From Pterois miles (Eukaryota; Chordata; Actinopteri; Perciformes; Scorpaenidae): 64,000 bases of DNA. The notes beneath the pieces are model-generated. The model was not told the DNA's origin. It saw nothing but the letters and a program-made list of their open reading frames with translations, and searched no databases. Position numbers and translations under genes: made by a program. Every line of letters starts with the position of its first letter. The first letter of the stretch is position 1. Location: contig CAMQGK010000318.1 in assembly GCA_947000775.1 (NCBI GenBank), forward strand, positions 2,727,501-2,791,500. Direction: 5' to 3'. Positions 45,849 through 58,710 of this stretch are shown here, piece by piece.

Positions 45849-46831
45849 CATACTGCCATTTGTAAAAAAATAATTTTAGTGGTTACATGGATGAGTTGCA
45901 TATTAAATATGAAAAATCTGCATTGTAAGAAATTAAGATTATAAAACGTGGGGTTGTGCGAAACTTTGGAGGAAGCGGTTTCACAATGTGGAAACAGCAC
46001 CTACAAGGATTTAGGACAGGCATGCAACGGAGGACACACTAAAAAAAAGCTTCTTATTTTAACATCACTCTCAGTTTCTTATAAATGCAGCAACAATGCA
46101 GCTGGTCTCATCTGTTTACAAATTTTAAAGATGTATGTCATTGCATAGAAGTGAACAGCTTGCAGACCACGCCTACACCATCTATTACAGATGTGGGATT
46201 ACGGTTGACTTACATAACAGGGTACTTTCAGCCAAGCAGTTTTATTGGTCTAAAATATTTTCCAGCAGTGCAGACAATACCCATAAAGCAGGACAAGCTG
46301 TTCTTTATTACTATGATGTCTCTTGCTTTAACCAGGGAACTAGTCAATGATATTTCCTAGTTTTGCTTTAACACACTGCTCAGTATTGTAGTATCACAAA
46401 TTTTCAGCTTCCTAATGCCATCAACAACTATCATTATCAGATTCTAGGGGTTGATTCAGTCCTCAGATGTCCTATTCGACTCCTGCGTCCCCTCACATCA
46501 TCTGTAACTCTCCAACCTTGCCTGTGGGTGTGTGGCACTGAAAATGCAATGCCAAATGTTTGGCGTCAAGCTCATACGTACTTAAACCATCATCTGACCA
46601 ATCAGGGGATGCAGGCCACGCAGCCTCATTTTTCCCCCCTTCGCCCTCGCTTCCTCAGAGATTACACCACCAATTAGAGTGCCGTTTCCTGACATTCTCC
46701 CATCAAAGCTGCGAAGCGGTTGGTTTTATTTTTCACATCAAACGAGTATTATTCTTTTGTTTCTCCTTTCAAATCAACATCTACCCCGAGGATGTGCGAG
46801 TTTTCTCTTTCATTTTCCCTTTTCTACCCAG
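45849..46831. other. Nothing recognisable until a pyrimidine-rich run
   Basis: Unique sequence whose last 70 bp (46755-46831) become pyrimidine-rich ahead of the exon-like segment. Confidence 0.4.
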
Positions 46832-46920
46832 AGTCAAAATCTTCTCTGAACCCAGCCGTAATGGAAACGGCAATGCAGACCAAAGACAACAAGGAGAGTG
46901 TTCCCAGTAGCGCTCCAGAG
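46832..46920 (+). other. Candidate 5' coding exon
   Basis: A strong acceptor (cattttcccttttctacccag) ends at 46831, and a donor gtatca follows at 46921. The 89-bp segment contains ATG at 46861 in acceptable context (G at -3, G at +4). That gives 20 codons, METAMQTKDNKESVPSSAPE, ending in phase 0 at the donor. The peptide is hydrophilic, has normal codon texture and is unlike the chance frames elsewhere. The protein is not recognised. If real, it would be a first coding exon on the plus strand with the rest of the gene beyond this window or across long introns. It could still be chance. Confidence 0.3.
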
Positions 46921-48599
46921 GTATCAAATTGTTTATTGTCTTTCATTCATCTCCCTTTCTTTTTTCCTTTTTGTGTGTCACTGCTTATTATTCCCACACA
47001 ATGTGTGAGAAGTGCAAAACCTAAAAGGTAGTAGTTTTATATGAGCAGCACATCACCACACAACACCATGTTTTGGGAGTGAAGGTTTAAAAATGTATGA
47101 TCCATGTGCATTATAGATAATAATGTTTTAAATATAAGATCTCCTTTCCTCCTCTGAGACTTTTGTCTGCATGGTCCTGGTTTATCAGGAGTGATTGATC
47201 TCGGCTGGATTTTGCATTAAAATACCTGTCGAGAAAATAAGGGGGTAAAGGAGAAAATAATCCCAGCTTGACATAAAATAAGTGTGCGATCACGCGATAG
47301 CTGTGATAAGTGCACAAACTCTCCTGACTACATGATTACTGCTGATGAGTCTGTATAGTACTGCTCCCTCCCATGTGTAAAAAAAATTTAAACTGCCCTC
47401 TCAACTATGCATCAATACATGCTGAAGATATTAAGAAAAACAACTCCGCTAAACGTAATCCATTCATGTGGTTTCTACGAGACCAGGGAGCTGTAAAGCT
47501 CACCCAGCTATCTCTTAATTTGCTTTGGTTCTGCTTTTCATTTGAAAGCAAACGTGTTCTTGAAGGCATGTACACAGTATTTGATTGATCTCTGCATGTG
47601 TGTGTAGGCGTGTGTGAACATGGACATACAGTATGTGTGTACGCTGGCTTTCTTGTATGAGGAATGGATATCTTCCTTACAATGAAAGAAATCTCTCATC
47701 TTTACATCTTTAAAGCATTAACCTGGGAGATTTTATTTCCTTGATTTAGGTGAAAATTCTGGTGATAAATCATCTTTAACACGCTTGCTTTGCTACCGAT
47801 TTCTGTGAAGCTTGTACCAAAAATTACATGACATATTGCATCGTATGCATAAAGGAAACTTAAACTACTCTGCTTGCTTTACTTTAATGAGAAAGTGTGT
47901 GCCTTAAAAGGAAGTAAAAAGCTTTTTAACAACCTGTTGTTAAGCCCTGGCTATTGGTGTTCCTGCCTCCCTCGGTTTCAGCAATGAAGTCAGTGAGTAA
48001 AATGCTTTCATAATCAGTAGGAATGACAGCCAAAACTACAAAAACAAGACCCAGGTTGTTTCAAAAGAAGAAAAAAGATTTTTCATTTATAGTATAACAG
48101 CTTGAAGGCTAACTGCCAATAGCCTTTGAAGCTTGGTGTCTGTCTAAAGTATTGAAAAACTTTAATCAAAAGGTACTTTGCAAACAGTATTGAAGCAATT
48201 ACCCACAATCCCAGAGTCTCTTTCAAAGTGCTCAATTATGCCACAGATGCAGCTTCTGGTTTTTACACTGATTCTTCCCGAGAGAAATGTAACAAAACAA
48301 AACAAATCCGACTCTGTCCACTGATATATCACGTTTTAAAGGCAATGAGTGCTTCTCTGTTAAAACGTCCACCTGTACCCCTGAAACTCATTTCCCTGGT
48401 GTATTTATCAAAGCCTCAACCTTTACATCATTCTTGCTTCAATAATAACCATACAATTGAGTCCACATGGTTCTTGTTCCAAAGCTAACAGATGCTCTGA
48501 ATGTCCGTCTTTCAACCAAGACCTACACAGTACTTCCTGCATCAGCAATGAACATAAACATAGCTCATTTTAAGCCGTTTAAAAGGTGCTAAATTTCAT
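46921..48599. other. Unique non-coding DNA
   Basis: No second exon could be matched to the candidate at 46832-46920. No repeat copy seen. Confidence 0.4.
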
Positions 48600-48726
48600 A
48601 TACAGAGCATTAATATAGCGGCAAACAACAATTTGCTATATAAAGATATAGAGGAGTAATGTCTACCTGAGCAAAGTCTGTGTTGTAATCTGAACTTCTG
48701 TGTGCTTTTTTTACGTAGTGGGTCTG

Positions 48727-48730
<4 letters not shown>

Positions 48731-48787
<57 letters not shown>
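48731..48787. repeat. (TG)28 microsatellite
   Basis: Perfect 57-bp TG array inside the interrupted family B repeat. Confidence 0.97.
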
Positions 48788-48789
<2 letters not shown>

Positions 48790-48799
48790 CCCCTCTTAA

Positions 48800-49015
48800 G
48801 CATGCTAATTTTGAATAATTTTCTTAACCGATAACCGGCCCTTGTTAACAGATTATTAACTGTTAACCGACCGACAAGATTTGTGCCTCTCATGTAGCGG
48901 TGCGCCAACTGCAGTATATGAGCACAACAGACAACCGTGATTAACCTTGGTTAGTTTTTCCAACAATCACATACCAATTAACCCTTTTATTTAAAAAAAA
49001 AAGGCCTGTAGGCCT
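48800..49015. mobile_element. H2 fragment
   Basis: The run from atgctaattttgaataattt through aaccgataaccggcc, taacagattattaac and gcagtatatgagcacaacag is the reverse complement of most of 40090-40225 with moderate divergence. Only one end is present. Confidence 0.7.
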
Positions 49016-49290
49016 GCAATGTAGTCAGCTAGTTGCCAAAAGCTGACATGTATCCGTCTAATCTCCCAACTCTAGCACTCATACAGCGGTTACCGCTGAC
49101 AGCAGAAGTGTAACGCCCACAGTTCCCCCCAGGTTAACACCATTAGCTCTGTCAGCACTGTTGCTGTTGTATACACTGCTTGTGCTGTTATCACCATTTC
49201 CTGCTAGCCACTGGCTCAGCCTCGCCATGTTGAGAGCCATGTGGAGGTAATCCCTCAGTCATAGATATGCTCTGAATTTTGAATTTAGCC

Positions 49291-50431
49291 CCTTTAAACA
49301 AACAACCAAAGGAAAGAAAAGTCACCACGTCTCTGTAAACCTCGAGCTAATCCCATTTTCAACCCATCTCGGGACCCATCTGTAACACAGATACAACATG
49401 CCTCCACCATACAGCAGCCTGCTTCATTCCACTAACTTAACATAGCGGTGGAGTAAAAGTCTAGGTTAAATGAAGAGGCTGTGCAGGCTGTTCCATCCAT
49501 CCTTGACACCCAACCAGTAGACGGTGTCACTGTTGACAGCTCCTATACTACATGACAGAATGATGAGCCAGTGGTGCAGAGGTGAAAAACAGAGCAGTGT
49601 GTGCTGTGTTGCTATATGATCTCTGGGCTGAAAATACTTCATCACGGAAAACATGATTTCTTTATTCATGTCAACTACATGCCTAAATGTAAATGTATGT
49701 ACATACAAAAATGCATATTCATGTATTATTTCAGTCAATCTGAATATTAATTAGAATTCTGTTTATCTTTTAATGGTAATAAATCAGCTTTAAATCAAAA
49801 GATTCAGGCAGACTATGTAATGTTTGTAAGTGGAAAGGCCATCTGATATTTACAGTAGCAATAGAGATTTTCTAGTGTATTCAGTCCCAGAATAATTAAT
49901 TAGGCAGCCATCCACTATTCATTAACAAATGCACAAATTGGTGGATCCAAAGGTCATTACAATCCTATCAATGCACAGAATCTGCACAAGGCCAATATGC
50001 GCACACAAAGGCTCCCGCTACAACTGAGTTTAAGGTCTCCGTATGAGTAGTGGTATTAATATAAAACAGTCTAACAAAAAACTCCTTTCAAACAACTTAA
50101 CATTTACCCACTAGATTCCATCAGTATGAGAGCATGTTTTTCTTCTTTCCATCACAGACCTCTACCTTCCTCTTAATTTTCATAAAAGACCTGACCTTTA
50201 TGGAAACCGGTTCAAAACTGAACTCCAATTTCGAAATATACATGTTAATAGCAATCTTAAGGTCAAAAACGGATAATATTTCAGCAGAAAACCTGCAGTG
50301 GGGCATTTGTGATCTCCTGGGGCCACAGGATTTTAGCTAATAGAAGCCAAACGTTAGAGAACGTGTCCTTTCCTGAATCTGAATGCTGAATATTAAACAC
50401 CTTTTTTCTAAAGTGATATAATATATAGTAG
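49291..50431. other. Nothing recognisable
   Basis: Unique AT-rich sequence. No supported exon or repeat. Confidence 0.4.
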
Positions 50432-51193
50432 TAGGGATGTAATGGTGAGGAAATTTGCCCACCGGTTAATAAACTTGTGACAACACCGGTGGTCAAGATA
50501 CAGTATGCAGTGCGATTACTGTGATCTTTACTGTTGGATGGCGGTGTGTCTGGTGATGCAGGACTGACAGCAGTGACTGGCAGTTCCTTATCTTCTGTAT
50601 TATTCAAACAAATGCAATAAATCATTCTATGGTATGATCAACACAATATTAGATAGATTAAACATAAATTGTTCTTTCTTTCTACCGCTTATCCAGAGAT
50701 CTAAGCCGTAAACCCAGGCTTGGTCACCGTACTGAGGGAATCATATCTTGTTCGAGTTATTTCCAAGTGTTGTTTTTACGTATGTTCATATGGAGTTACA
50801 CTTTCAAACATTTCGGTCAATGATCCCATCGGGTGGTATTTGGCTTACTTGACACACTGGTGGTCAGCATTTTAGCCATGCAACTATCAAACGTGACTTT
50901 GTGGTGTTTAAGTGCCGATACAGGTTGCAACGGTAGCAAGACAGGCTTTGCACAATACCTGACGCTGTGCATCTCCTTCTTTGTTAAAGCCAAAATAGTT
51001 CCTTGTAACTGATGTGCTGTTCCTCTTTCTGTTGTTTCTGAGGCCATGGTACAGTGTAGCATGCCAAGTTGATGCTTGACTGCTCTACTCTGGCGTGTCA
51101 CGTGACCAGAGTGCGATCGCAGCCTTTGTGATTAGAAAATCACATTTTATCATGTCACAATATTATTGCAAATGCAATTAATCATTCAGCCCT
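50432..51193. mobile_element. hAT-like termini, composite element
   Basis: The left end tagggatgtaatggtgagg continues into cccaccggttaataaactt, shared inverted with 63376-63418. The right end (tttgcaaatgcaattaatc-type words ending cagcccta at 51193) belongs, by recollection, to a different tagggctg-type family. The two ends may be separate insertions rather than one element. No target duplication matches. Confidence 0.5.
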
Positions 51194-51489
51194 AAACCTT
51201 TTGCTTTTTGCTTTGACGCCAAATCCTCCACGATCGTTTTGTCTGTCAACTCTTTCTCGGCCCGTGAGTGAAATATAACACCTGCTGCTCTGTGCTGAGA
51301 CTCCGTATGGAGCAGAACGTAGCGTCCACTGTTGGACTATATATTGATAACACGGCGCTGATATGTGAAAATGAACTAAATGGGTTAACAACAGTGGGGG
51401 TGCTGGGTATGTAATGTAATCTGTGAATGCTAAAATACTATATAACACCGGTAACACTGATTACCGCAGCAAGCCTATATAATATTTGA

Positions 51490-51900
51490 TATGTTAGAGC
51501 AGCGGGGACCTTGCCAAAAACCAACAAACAAAGTCAGCATGTTTTAATTAAGTAACAAGCATAATTGGCAGCATATGCGAACAAATAAAGTGGGAGCTAA
51601 TGTATCTCTTGCACATTAAGCTCTTATGCTTCATCACGGGATTTAATATACTGTATCATCAATTATGCTTAAAACAATTAACAACACAGAGGCCTCCGAC
51701 GATATAGAATGATATAGGAATAACTTACAGCAAAACAGATTTCTCAAACGTCATTAGTATGTTCCTGTGCAGTCCAATTTCAACTTGTGAACATGAACAG
51801 GAAATTGCTTTCAGAGCAAAGAAGCCGGGGCTGTCTAATTAACATGAGTTAGTAAGAAATACTAGAGCTGAGGATTCAATAATGAATCACTGAAGAGACC
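51490..51900. promoter_or_regulatory. Candidate conserved non-coding element
   Basis: Unique AT-rich sequence with ttttaattaagtaacaagc, ataattggcagcatatgc, caccatc-free spacing and gtctaattaacatgagtt. Dense homeodomain-type cores and no repeat copy. Inference only. Confidence 0.25.
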
Positions 51901-53632
51901 GCAACAGTACACACGTCTATTTCTTATGAATGAGCATGTTTATTTGAACGTTGTGTATATTGGCATTATAGTGATTCTTTTATTTATAGAATCCATAACC
52001 TTTTAAACATTTTTTTCTGCCATTTACCTGCATATTGATAATCTTTCCATCTTTTTTTCTGTGAGATGTGAGATAAACATTAGAGCTTCACTGCTCCTTG
52101 GCATAAATTAGCTCAGAAGTCCACTGAATGAAATGAAACGCCATTCTTTCAAAGCAGTGAACCATTCATTTATTGGGATTCTTCATATTATTTGTCTGTA
52201 TATGTTTTAGGATTAGTTGGTCATTTTAATTGCAGGGGTTTCACAATAGATTGGTTGAGCATTACAGACATTCCTCACACATTTCTCAGGAATAAGAAGG
52301 AAGAAGCGATTTACCAGCTGTGGGGTTTGAACGAGCTTCAATTATCTTCCTTTAATTACGCACTTCCTTTTTAGTAATTTGTTGACCTGAGGTGTTAGCG
52401 GTTTCCATTTATATTTGGATACCTTCTGATTGTGTTATTGTGCTGCTCCCTACTGCTTTGGCAGTTATTGCACAGAGCATCTCTACATCTATGAGATTTG
52501 AAATTCCTATTAAGCACCTTTATGTAGCACCATATCAGAGACTTTTGAGCCGGTTTTGATTTTTTTTTTTTTTTTTTTGTGAGAGGCAACATCTCTCTCA
52601 AGTTAAACCGATAAGATAGAGCAAATAATATCAATAATTAACTGAAATCTGATGATTGCTCTACTTTTCTATAAATGTTTAATCATGAATGCAAAGCATT
52701 CAAAGTGCTGATATCTGTGCGGTGCCCAGGGTTGCCAATTATAGATAAAACCATTTGCACTGATGAAAACCTTTAGTGCAGTCTTGCAAAATGGTGTCAA
52801 CTACAATTTTTGTTACAGCTCAACCAATTAGTTAGTAGTTAGTAGCATTGAAGTGGAAATACTCGCACAGCTATCAGTTCTGAATAAGGTGTATGCCCCA
52901 GGGATGTTTGACATGTGGTGAGGGGTTGAGTCCTGCTCAGCGCTGAGAGAAAGTTCCCCTTGTTAAGTAAATGGAAGGGTCTTGGGTCCTTCTCCCTAAT
53001 GGTGTAGCGTCACTACTAGGAGTACAAAGCAGTACCCTGAATACCAATGGGAGGCTGCTGGGTCCTTGAAGGAATACAACCACCAGCAGACAAACACTGC
53101 CAATTAGCAGAGGGCCCCTACTCATCAGCCATGTGTTCACATCTGATTAACAGAACACATTCACTGCATCAGGTCCACGCAAACACAAAACCTTTCCCTT
53201 GAGCACTTGGTTTTCTCCTCATGTGCTTATTTATGTCAATTAAAAAGGCTTTATTATGATGCTAACTGTGAGACCACTCTGAGGAGAAAAGGAGCAAACC
53301 GGTTACTGTACTGCACCTTTTGTTTCCCTCCATAAGAGATCTCCAACAAAGGCCTGAACAAAAATCATGTGCTCGGTTTTGCCTTCTTGAACAAATTCTG
53401 AAGAGGGCATGAACTGACAATCAACCAGTTTTTAAATGGCTGCATGCTTCTTGAGTGGCTTGTATAATCTGTGTGGATGAATACAAGTCTGTTGTCCTGC
53501 CCAAAGGTGTGGCATTGTACTGCTGGTGGTGCAGCTGCCTCTCAAAACGCAGCCAACATCACCTGGCAGGCAGGTCAATAACAAGATGCTTCTAAAACCT
53601 CCTCTTTCAGAAAAATTTCAAGTCATTTAAAA
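51901..53632. other. Unique non-coding DNA
   Basis: Includes a poly-T tract at about 52560-52578. No credible exon. The minus-strand frame at 52937-53140 shows no family likeness. Confidence 0.4.
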
Positions 53633-54332
53633 GGTGCTTTCACACCTGTAGTTGGGTTCACTTGGTCAGGACCAAGGGAAAAAATTATTCCTGTTCACAC
53701 TGACTTTTTACAAATGAACCAGAGGAGTAAACATGAAGTTATATAGATTGACAGGTGACAGAGATTTTTATGACGCGCTTTAATGATGCTGATGATTATA
53801 TTTATATCCTTTGATTACAAGCATAATTTACTATTATTACACTGCAAGTCAACCACGTTATAATGAATAATGGTAGAGACAGGACTGTACTGCACGCTCT
53901 CAGATGACTGGTGCAAACACATGGTGGGAACGTCAATGAGTGGACAGACGTGTATTACTGTGGGATCGCAGAGTTAATGAACTGACAAAGTATATGAAGT
54001 CAGACACAACCACAGCAGAGTTAACACTTTTTGACCTGTTATATCAGGGAAAATACCAGTGTTGATGTGCTTATATACATGGCCTTAAAAACAGATCAGT
54101 AAGGTCGCTTCCTGAACAGATTTCACAATCAGCAGATGGATTTATTAGTAGTTTAGCTTTTGAAATCATGCTAAAATCACATATCTGCTATTATAAAATC
54201 CTTTGGTTGGTTTGTTTGCTTTCACTGAGTCCTCTTGGAAACTGGAGCCCTGGTGCTTTCACACCAGCCCAAACAAACCATACTACCGAAATTCGTTTTA
54301 ACTGAATAAAACCAGTTTGGTGTGAAAGCACT
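53633..54332. mobile_element. TIR element, about 700 bp
   Basis: The left end aaggtgctttcacacc and the right end ggtgtgaaagcactctt are inverted repeats. A further ggtgctttcacaccagccc lies inside, near the right end. Such gtgctttcacacc termini are familiar from teleost repeats. No coding frame. Confidence 0.65.
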
Positions 54333-54945
54333 CTTGGACTTCAAGACTCATTCACGTTATGCTCTTGCTATTGCTGTTACTTTTAGGGTTGGAAACCAAG
54401 TAGAACCAAATCCAAAATCCCAAGCGCCAGGTACTCATGGAAAAAAAAAATTGGTTCTTCCTATTGGTTCCTAAACATCTACACATTGGCAATCTCTCCG
54501 GAGTGGACGACGCTGTGCAAAGAGACATATTTTGTTTTTGTTCTGTTAAAGCACTAAGCGAAGATTGACTTTCAAGAAGAGTCTGAGTAAGGCTGGGTGT
54601 CGTGGAGAGGTCTTCTTCTCTGCTTCAATCACCAGCACGTTTGGGCCCCTCTTATGGGTCCCGCCCCCCAGTTTGGGAACCACCGTCTTAATAAGTCATC
54701 ATTCTTAACCCAGTAATATGGTTTTCTCCAAGACGCTATGAAAGTTATTTTGCATTACAACTCCTATGTTGTTATATTGACTGCCATTTAATCTATGAAG
54801 AAAATTATCACACAGTACTTTGCACATTCAGAAGAGTAGATGCAGTAATTCATTCATAAAACATGGTGACACCACCACTACTGTCCACAAGAATCACCAA
54901 AATCAACCCAAAAGTTCTCCATAGCAGCTTAAATTACTAAATGAC

Positions 54946-54947
<2 letters not shown>
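54333..54947. other. Non-coding DNA with hAT-like terminal remnant
   Basis: Near 54655-54690 the minus strand reads ggtggttcccaaactgggg, resembling the cagtggttctcaa termini of hAT-type elements. The rest is unremarkable. Confidence 0.35.
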
Positions 54948-54982
<35 letters not shown>

Positions 54983-54983
54983 T
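54948..54983. repeat. (ATT)12 microsatellite
   Basis: Perfect trinucleotide array. Confidence 0.95.
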
Positions 54984-55904
54984 TGAAACCAGATTTAATA
55001 TGAAGCGGTCAATGCTCTGTTTTGTCAAGACATTGATCCTACTGTACTGGAGCATTCTTCTCAGCATTTGTTTAGTAAATGTACATGTTGCTCTTACCTA
55101 CTATGTCATGTTATCAGTTTTGTTGCTTGTTTACATCAGTTTAATTTTTTTGACCAGAGCATTTTTTAAATTTATTTTTTAATTAAAAATGGTGCAGCTT
55201 TTTGCTGTTGTCACTCTAAAGAAAAATACAGGTTAAATAATTATAATAAATATATTACAGCAAAACACTGGCACATTTCATGGTAATGCTTCTTCGTGTC
55301 TGCCTCGCCATAGTAAATCAATTCTTAAGCCATTTAGCTGTGGTCATAATTATCCATTTGTGTGGAAGTGAGATGATGTTGTAGGAGGGGGGGGCACTCA
55401 AAGACAGTCTTGTAGTTCATAAAGAGCAATTAGTCCAATCTGACTTAGCTAATTAAAGAAGAAAAATGATGACAAGAGGGGAAACATGAGATTATTCTGT
55501 ATGGTGGTGTAAAGAAGATGCATGCTGAAAACCAGATCGTAGCACATAAGCATTTAATTAATACATAGTGATGAACTACAACTCGACATAGTGTGAAGCT
55601 TTAACAGAATACAAATGTGAACTAAATGCAACATTTTAAATGTTTCTGCTCATAAATATGGTTTACCAGAAACTCGATTACTAATAATTTCCTGAGCAAT
55701 TTACTAAATCACACTGTAAGCTCAACAAAAAGCCAATGGGATTTTTCCACCGGGTTTTGGATAAATACAGAAAATAAACTCTGTGGTAAACAATTATGAT
55801 ACTTAGATGTTTTGTTCCATAAAATAATCTCCACAAATGAACACCGCTTATGATTTCTGTGTGACTGCACTGACATTAACACGGCAGTCACATGAGTATA
55901 GAAG
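54984..55904. other. Nothing recognisable
   Basis: AT-rich unique sequence with a short G run near 55387. No supported exon. Confidence 0.4.
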
Positions 55905-56233
55905 ATCTACCTTTATTAGTCCCACAGTGGGGAAATTCAATTTACACTCTGTTAAACTCATACATGGTACATGCAGACCTGAAACACACATACATGCATT
56001 AATGGAGAGGTGTCAGAGTGAGGGGGCTGCTCCTGACAAGCGCCCCGAGCAGTTGGGGGTTTGGTGCCTTGCTCAGGGGCACCTCGGCAGTGCCCAAGAG
56101 GTAAACTGGCACCTCTCCAGCTACCAGTTCACACTCAGTTTTTGGTCCATGTCGGGTCCATGTCGGGACTTGAACCGATGACCCTCCGGTTCCCAAGCCA
56201 ACTCCCTACAGACTGAGCTACTGCCGCCCCCAC
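55905..56233 (-). mobile_element. tRNA-derived SINE, second family
   Basis: On the minus strand the head reads gggggcggcagtagctcag with an A-box-like tagctcagtctgtaggga and a B-box catcggttcaagtcccg. The 3' end is ttccccactgtgggactaat then aaaggtagatc. The tail recurs at 795-842 and 58660-58710, as expected when copies are 5'-truncated. It is not a tRNA gene: the 3' half lacks an acceptor stem. No clean target duplication was found. Confidence 0.88.
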
Positions 56234-58535
56234 ACAACGATGTCTGTGAGATGACGTTTAGTGGTCTCGTGTAGCCACTTATTAGCAAGCAATCACCTTT
56301 CATAAGACACGAAAAAGCTTCAAAACTGAGTTGAACATTTATAGATGTATTTTACATCACAGAACAAAACATGCACATCTCTTAATCTTGTGTTAATTAG
56401 ACCTTATTTCAAGCATCTAACTGAAAACAGTCAATTTAAAACTCCACTGACTTCCAGCCAAGGGAACCGGAAGAGCTAAAATGCTCAGTCATTTCTGGTT
56501 TTTAGCACTCATTCCTGCAGCACTCTTGAAGTGTCAAGCTTTGGTTACATAGCGGTATCATCACCTTATTAATTTAATGATTAAATTTATGTCTTATGTG
56601 TTCAGAGATTCTCTGAAGGTACATACAGACGCCGCGATGGCAGGTGACATTCTGTCACATATTTTATTTTTAATGATCCTGATGCCTGCAGCACAATGAT
56701 GCAAATCTGTTGTCACATAATGAGCTCTGTGGCTCACTTGACCCCTTTGTTTTGTATTAAAAGGGTGTTCCCACTGCATTGCACTAATCTGATGAAATGA
56801 CTTTAATGTTATTTGTACACTTTTCAAAAAGGTAGTGGCTTTATTGCAGGCAAAGCCAACAGAAGGTATGGCATAAGAGTGCTGACAGGAATATTAAGTA
56901 AGGCAGCCTGAGCAATATAGAATATAAATGAGGTTATTTTACACTGCAGAGCTCTGCAAACCGACGCACAGACCTCTCTCTTTGTAATAAATCATTCCCA
57001 TTCAGACAGCCTCTACTCTTAGGGCATTGTTTAATACTATCTGCAATAGAGGAGAGAAATAAATTGGTTTACATTGCAAAAAAAAAAAAAAAAAAGGTGC
57101 TGCGGTTGGACTGCATGATATGATGATGAAAGATAGAATATACTTGACTTATTGATGATAATGAACTGGCAGATAGGAGAATGTTGCATGGAGGGTGTCA
57201 TGTGGGAGTAATATTAAGAGGGGGAACTGGAGAAAAATCCCAAGTAAGCAGTAAATGTAGCAGAGTAAGATTTTCTGAAATAGCATTTTAGTCCCTACCC
57301 ACCCCTTTCAATAGAACAACATAAAAATGCAATTTATGTCCACACCCCAGCCCACAATACTGCTTGTGGCACAGTGAGATAAATATTTTGTCAGAGATGC
57401 AGAGGGCTAAAGATGAAGTGACAATTACTGCCGTCAAGAAACACTTCTTGCTTCTTTGCAGTTGAGGGTGTTGTGGCAGAAACAACATTCAGTGGGACAC
57501 TTTTTCTTCGATACAAAAAGGACTGTTGTCATGTCATATTCATTGGCTTTTACATCCATTGAGAGCTGCGATTGAGAGTAAACCCTTTACCGTGGCTTGT
57601 CTGCAGCACAGTCCAAGATCAACAACGACGGGAGTGCAACAACGGAGGAAAATCTGTATTTTTGCTCTGCTGCCTGTGCTCGTCACGGAGAGAAGTCGGT
57701 GACATTGAGAATTATACCTCCACGTCAAATGTGTTGCAGCAATCCCAAAATGAGAGTAACGCGCCAAAGCTATTCCCTGTAGAACAGTTACGTAAGTGAG
57801 ACGGCTATTAAGCACAAAGGCGTGAACACTTCAAAAGGTGAATTTAAGATCTGTTCACTTTCATTGCATTACCCGTACATGACAGAGGCTTGATGAATAG
57901 AGCTGTGTAGAATCCCGTCTTACTTTCTCAGCTGACATGGTGCTGTGTATGGCTGAACATGCAAATTGTGGAAAATGACATTTGAGACTACTTAATCGAA
58001 TGTGGCATATTAGATTTTATCTGCACAATAGGTTATTAACAGACGTTTTTATATACAGCACTGAATCTGTAGGACATATTATCTCCTCATAGGTGCTCCT
58101 TGATTGACAGAAAAGATGTGTAAGGAGACCAGAGTGTGATGCCTGTAATTATTTTAGGAGATGAGATTCGCACCATTCTAAAGTGGGAAATGAAAAGTTG
58201 GCTTCAAGTGGGCCTCTCTCCTTTGAATTGGAGCCAGAGTCATTTGGATTTACAAAACTCAGGCGTCAGGGTTTGGTGGCTCATTATTCTCCTGTTGTTG
58301 CCTCTTCCCATATCTCCTCATGCACAGCGTTGCCCTCCAACACCTCATGTTCAGAGATAGAAAGGCGCTGCGGTCCCTCTCTGATCAGATACACAATCTG
58401 GATACATGGTTAAAGATTGGACTATATGCTGCACTGTACCTAGTGCTCAGTGGATGAAATATGATTTTGGAGGCTGGGGTGATTCTAGCTTGTTTTATAA
58501 CATCATTATCTCTCTGGTGATGCTTAAACATTTGT

Positions 58536-58537
<2 letters not shown>
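56234..58537. other. Unique DNA with a weak exon-like segment
   Basis: Mostly unremarkable. A segment ending at 57791 has a strong donor (acgtaagtgag) preceded by an open frame (57572-57799) with an Asn/Gln/Ser-rich end. No convincing acceptor defines its start. A 17-bp poly-A lies at about 57080. Confidence 0.25.

Positions 58538-58607
<70 letters not shown>
58538..58607. repeat. (AT)35 microsatellite
   Basis: Perfect 70-bp AT array. Confidence 0.97.
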
Positions 58608-58611
<4 letters not shown>

Positions 58612-58659
58612 ATAGCATAAGAAAAGGATAACATACTCCCTTGGGAGCATCCCATAAAA

Positions 58660-58710
58660 TAAGATAAGATATTCCTTATTGGTCCCACAGTGGAGAAATT
58701 CACAAAATTT
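58660..58710 (-). repeat. SINE 3'-tail remnant
   Basis: The minus strand reads tttctccactgtggga then ccaataaggaatatctt, the tail of the 55905-56233 family. Confidence 0.6.

Larger units (their letters stand above)
48597..49290 (+). repeat. Dispersed repeat, family B, interrupted copy
   Basis: The left part (48603-48690: cagagcattaatatagcgg, gctatataaagatatagagg) and the right part (about 49079-49275: catacagcggttaccgctga, ttagctctgtcagcactg, gccatgttgagagccatg) match 42680-42975 inverted. Between them lie a TG array and an H2 fragment. Confidence 0.75.

Noticed and set aside
56160..56233. tRNA gene on the minus strand
   Set aside because: This is the head of a SINE with a long non-tRNA body and no acceptor-stem pairing.
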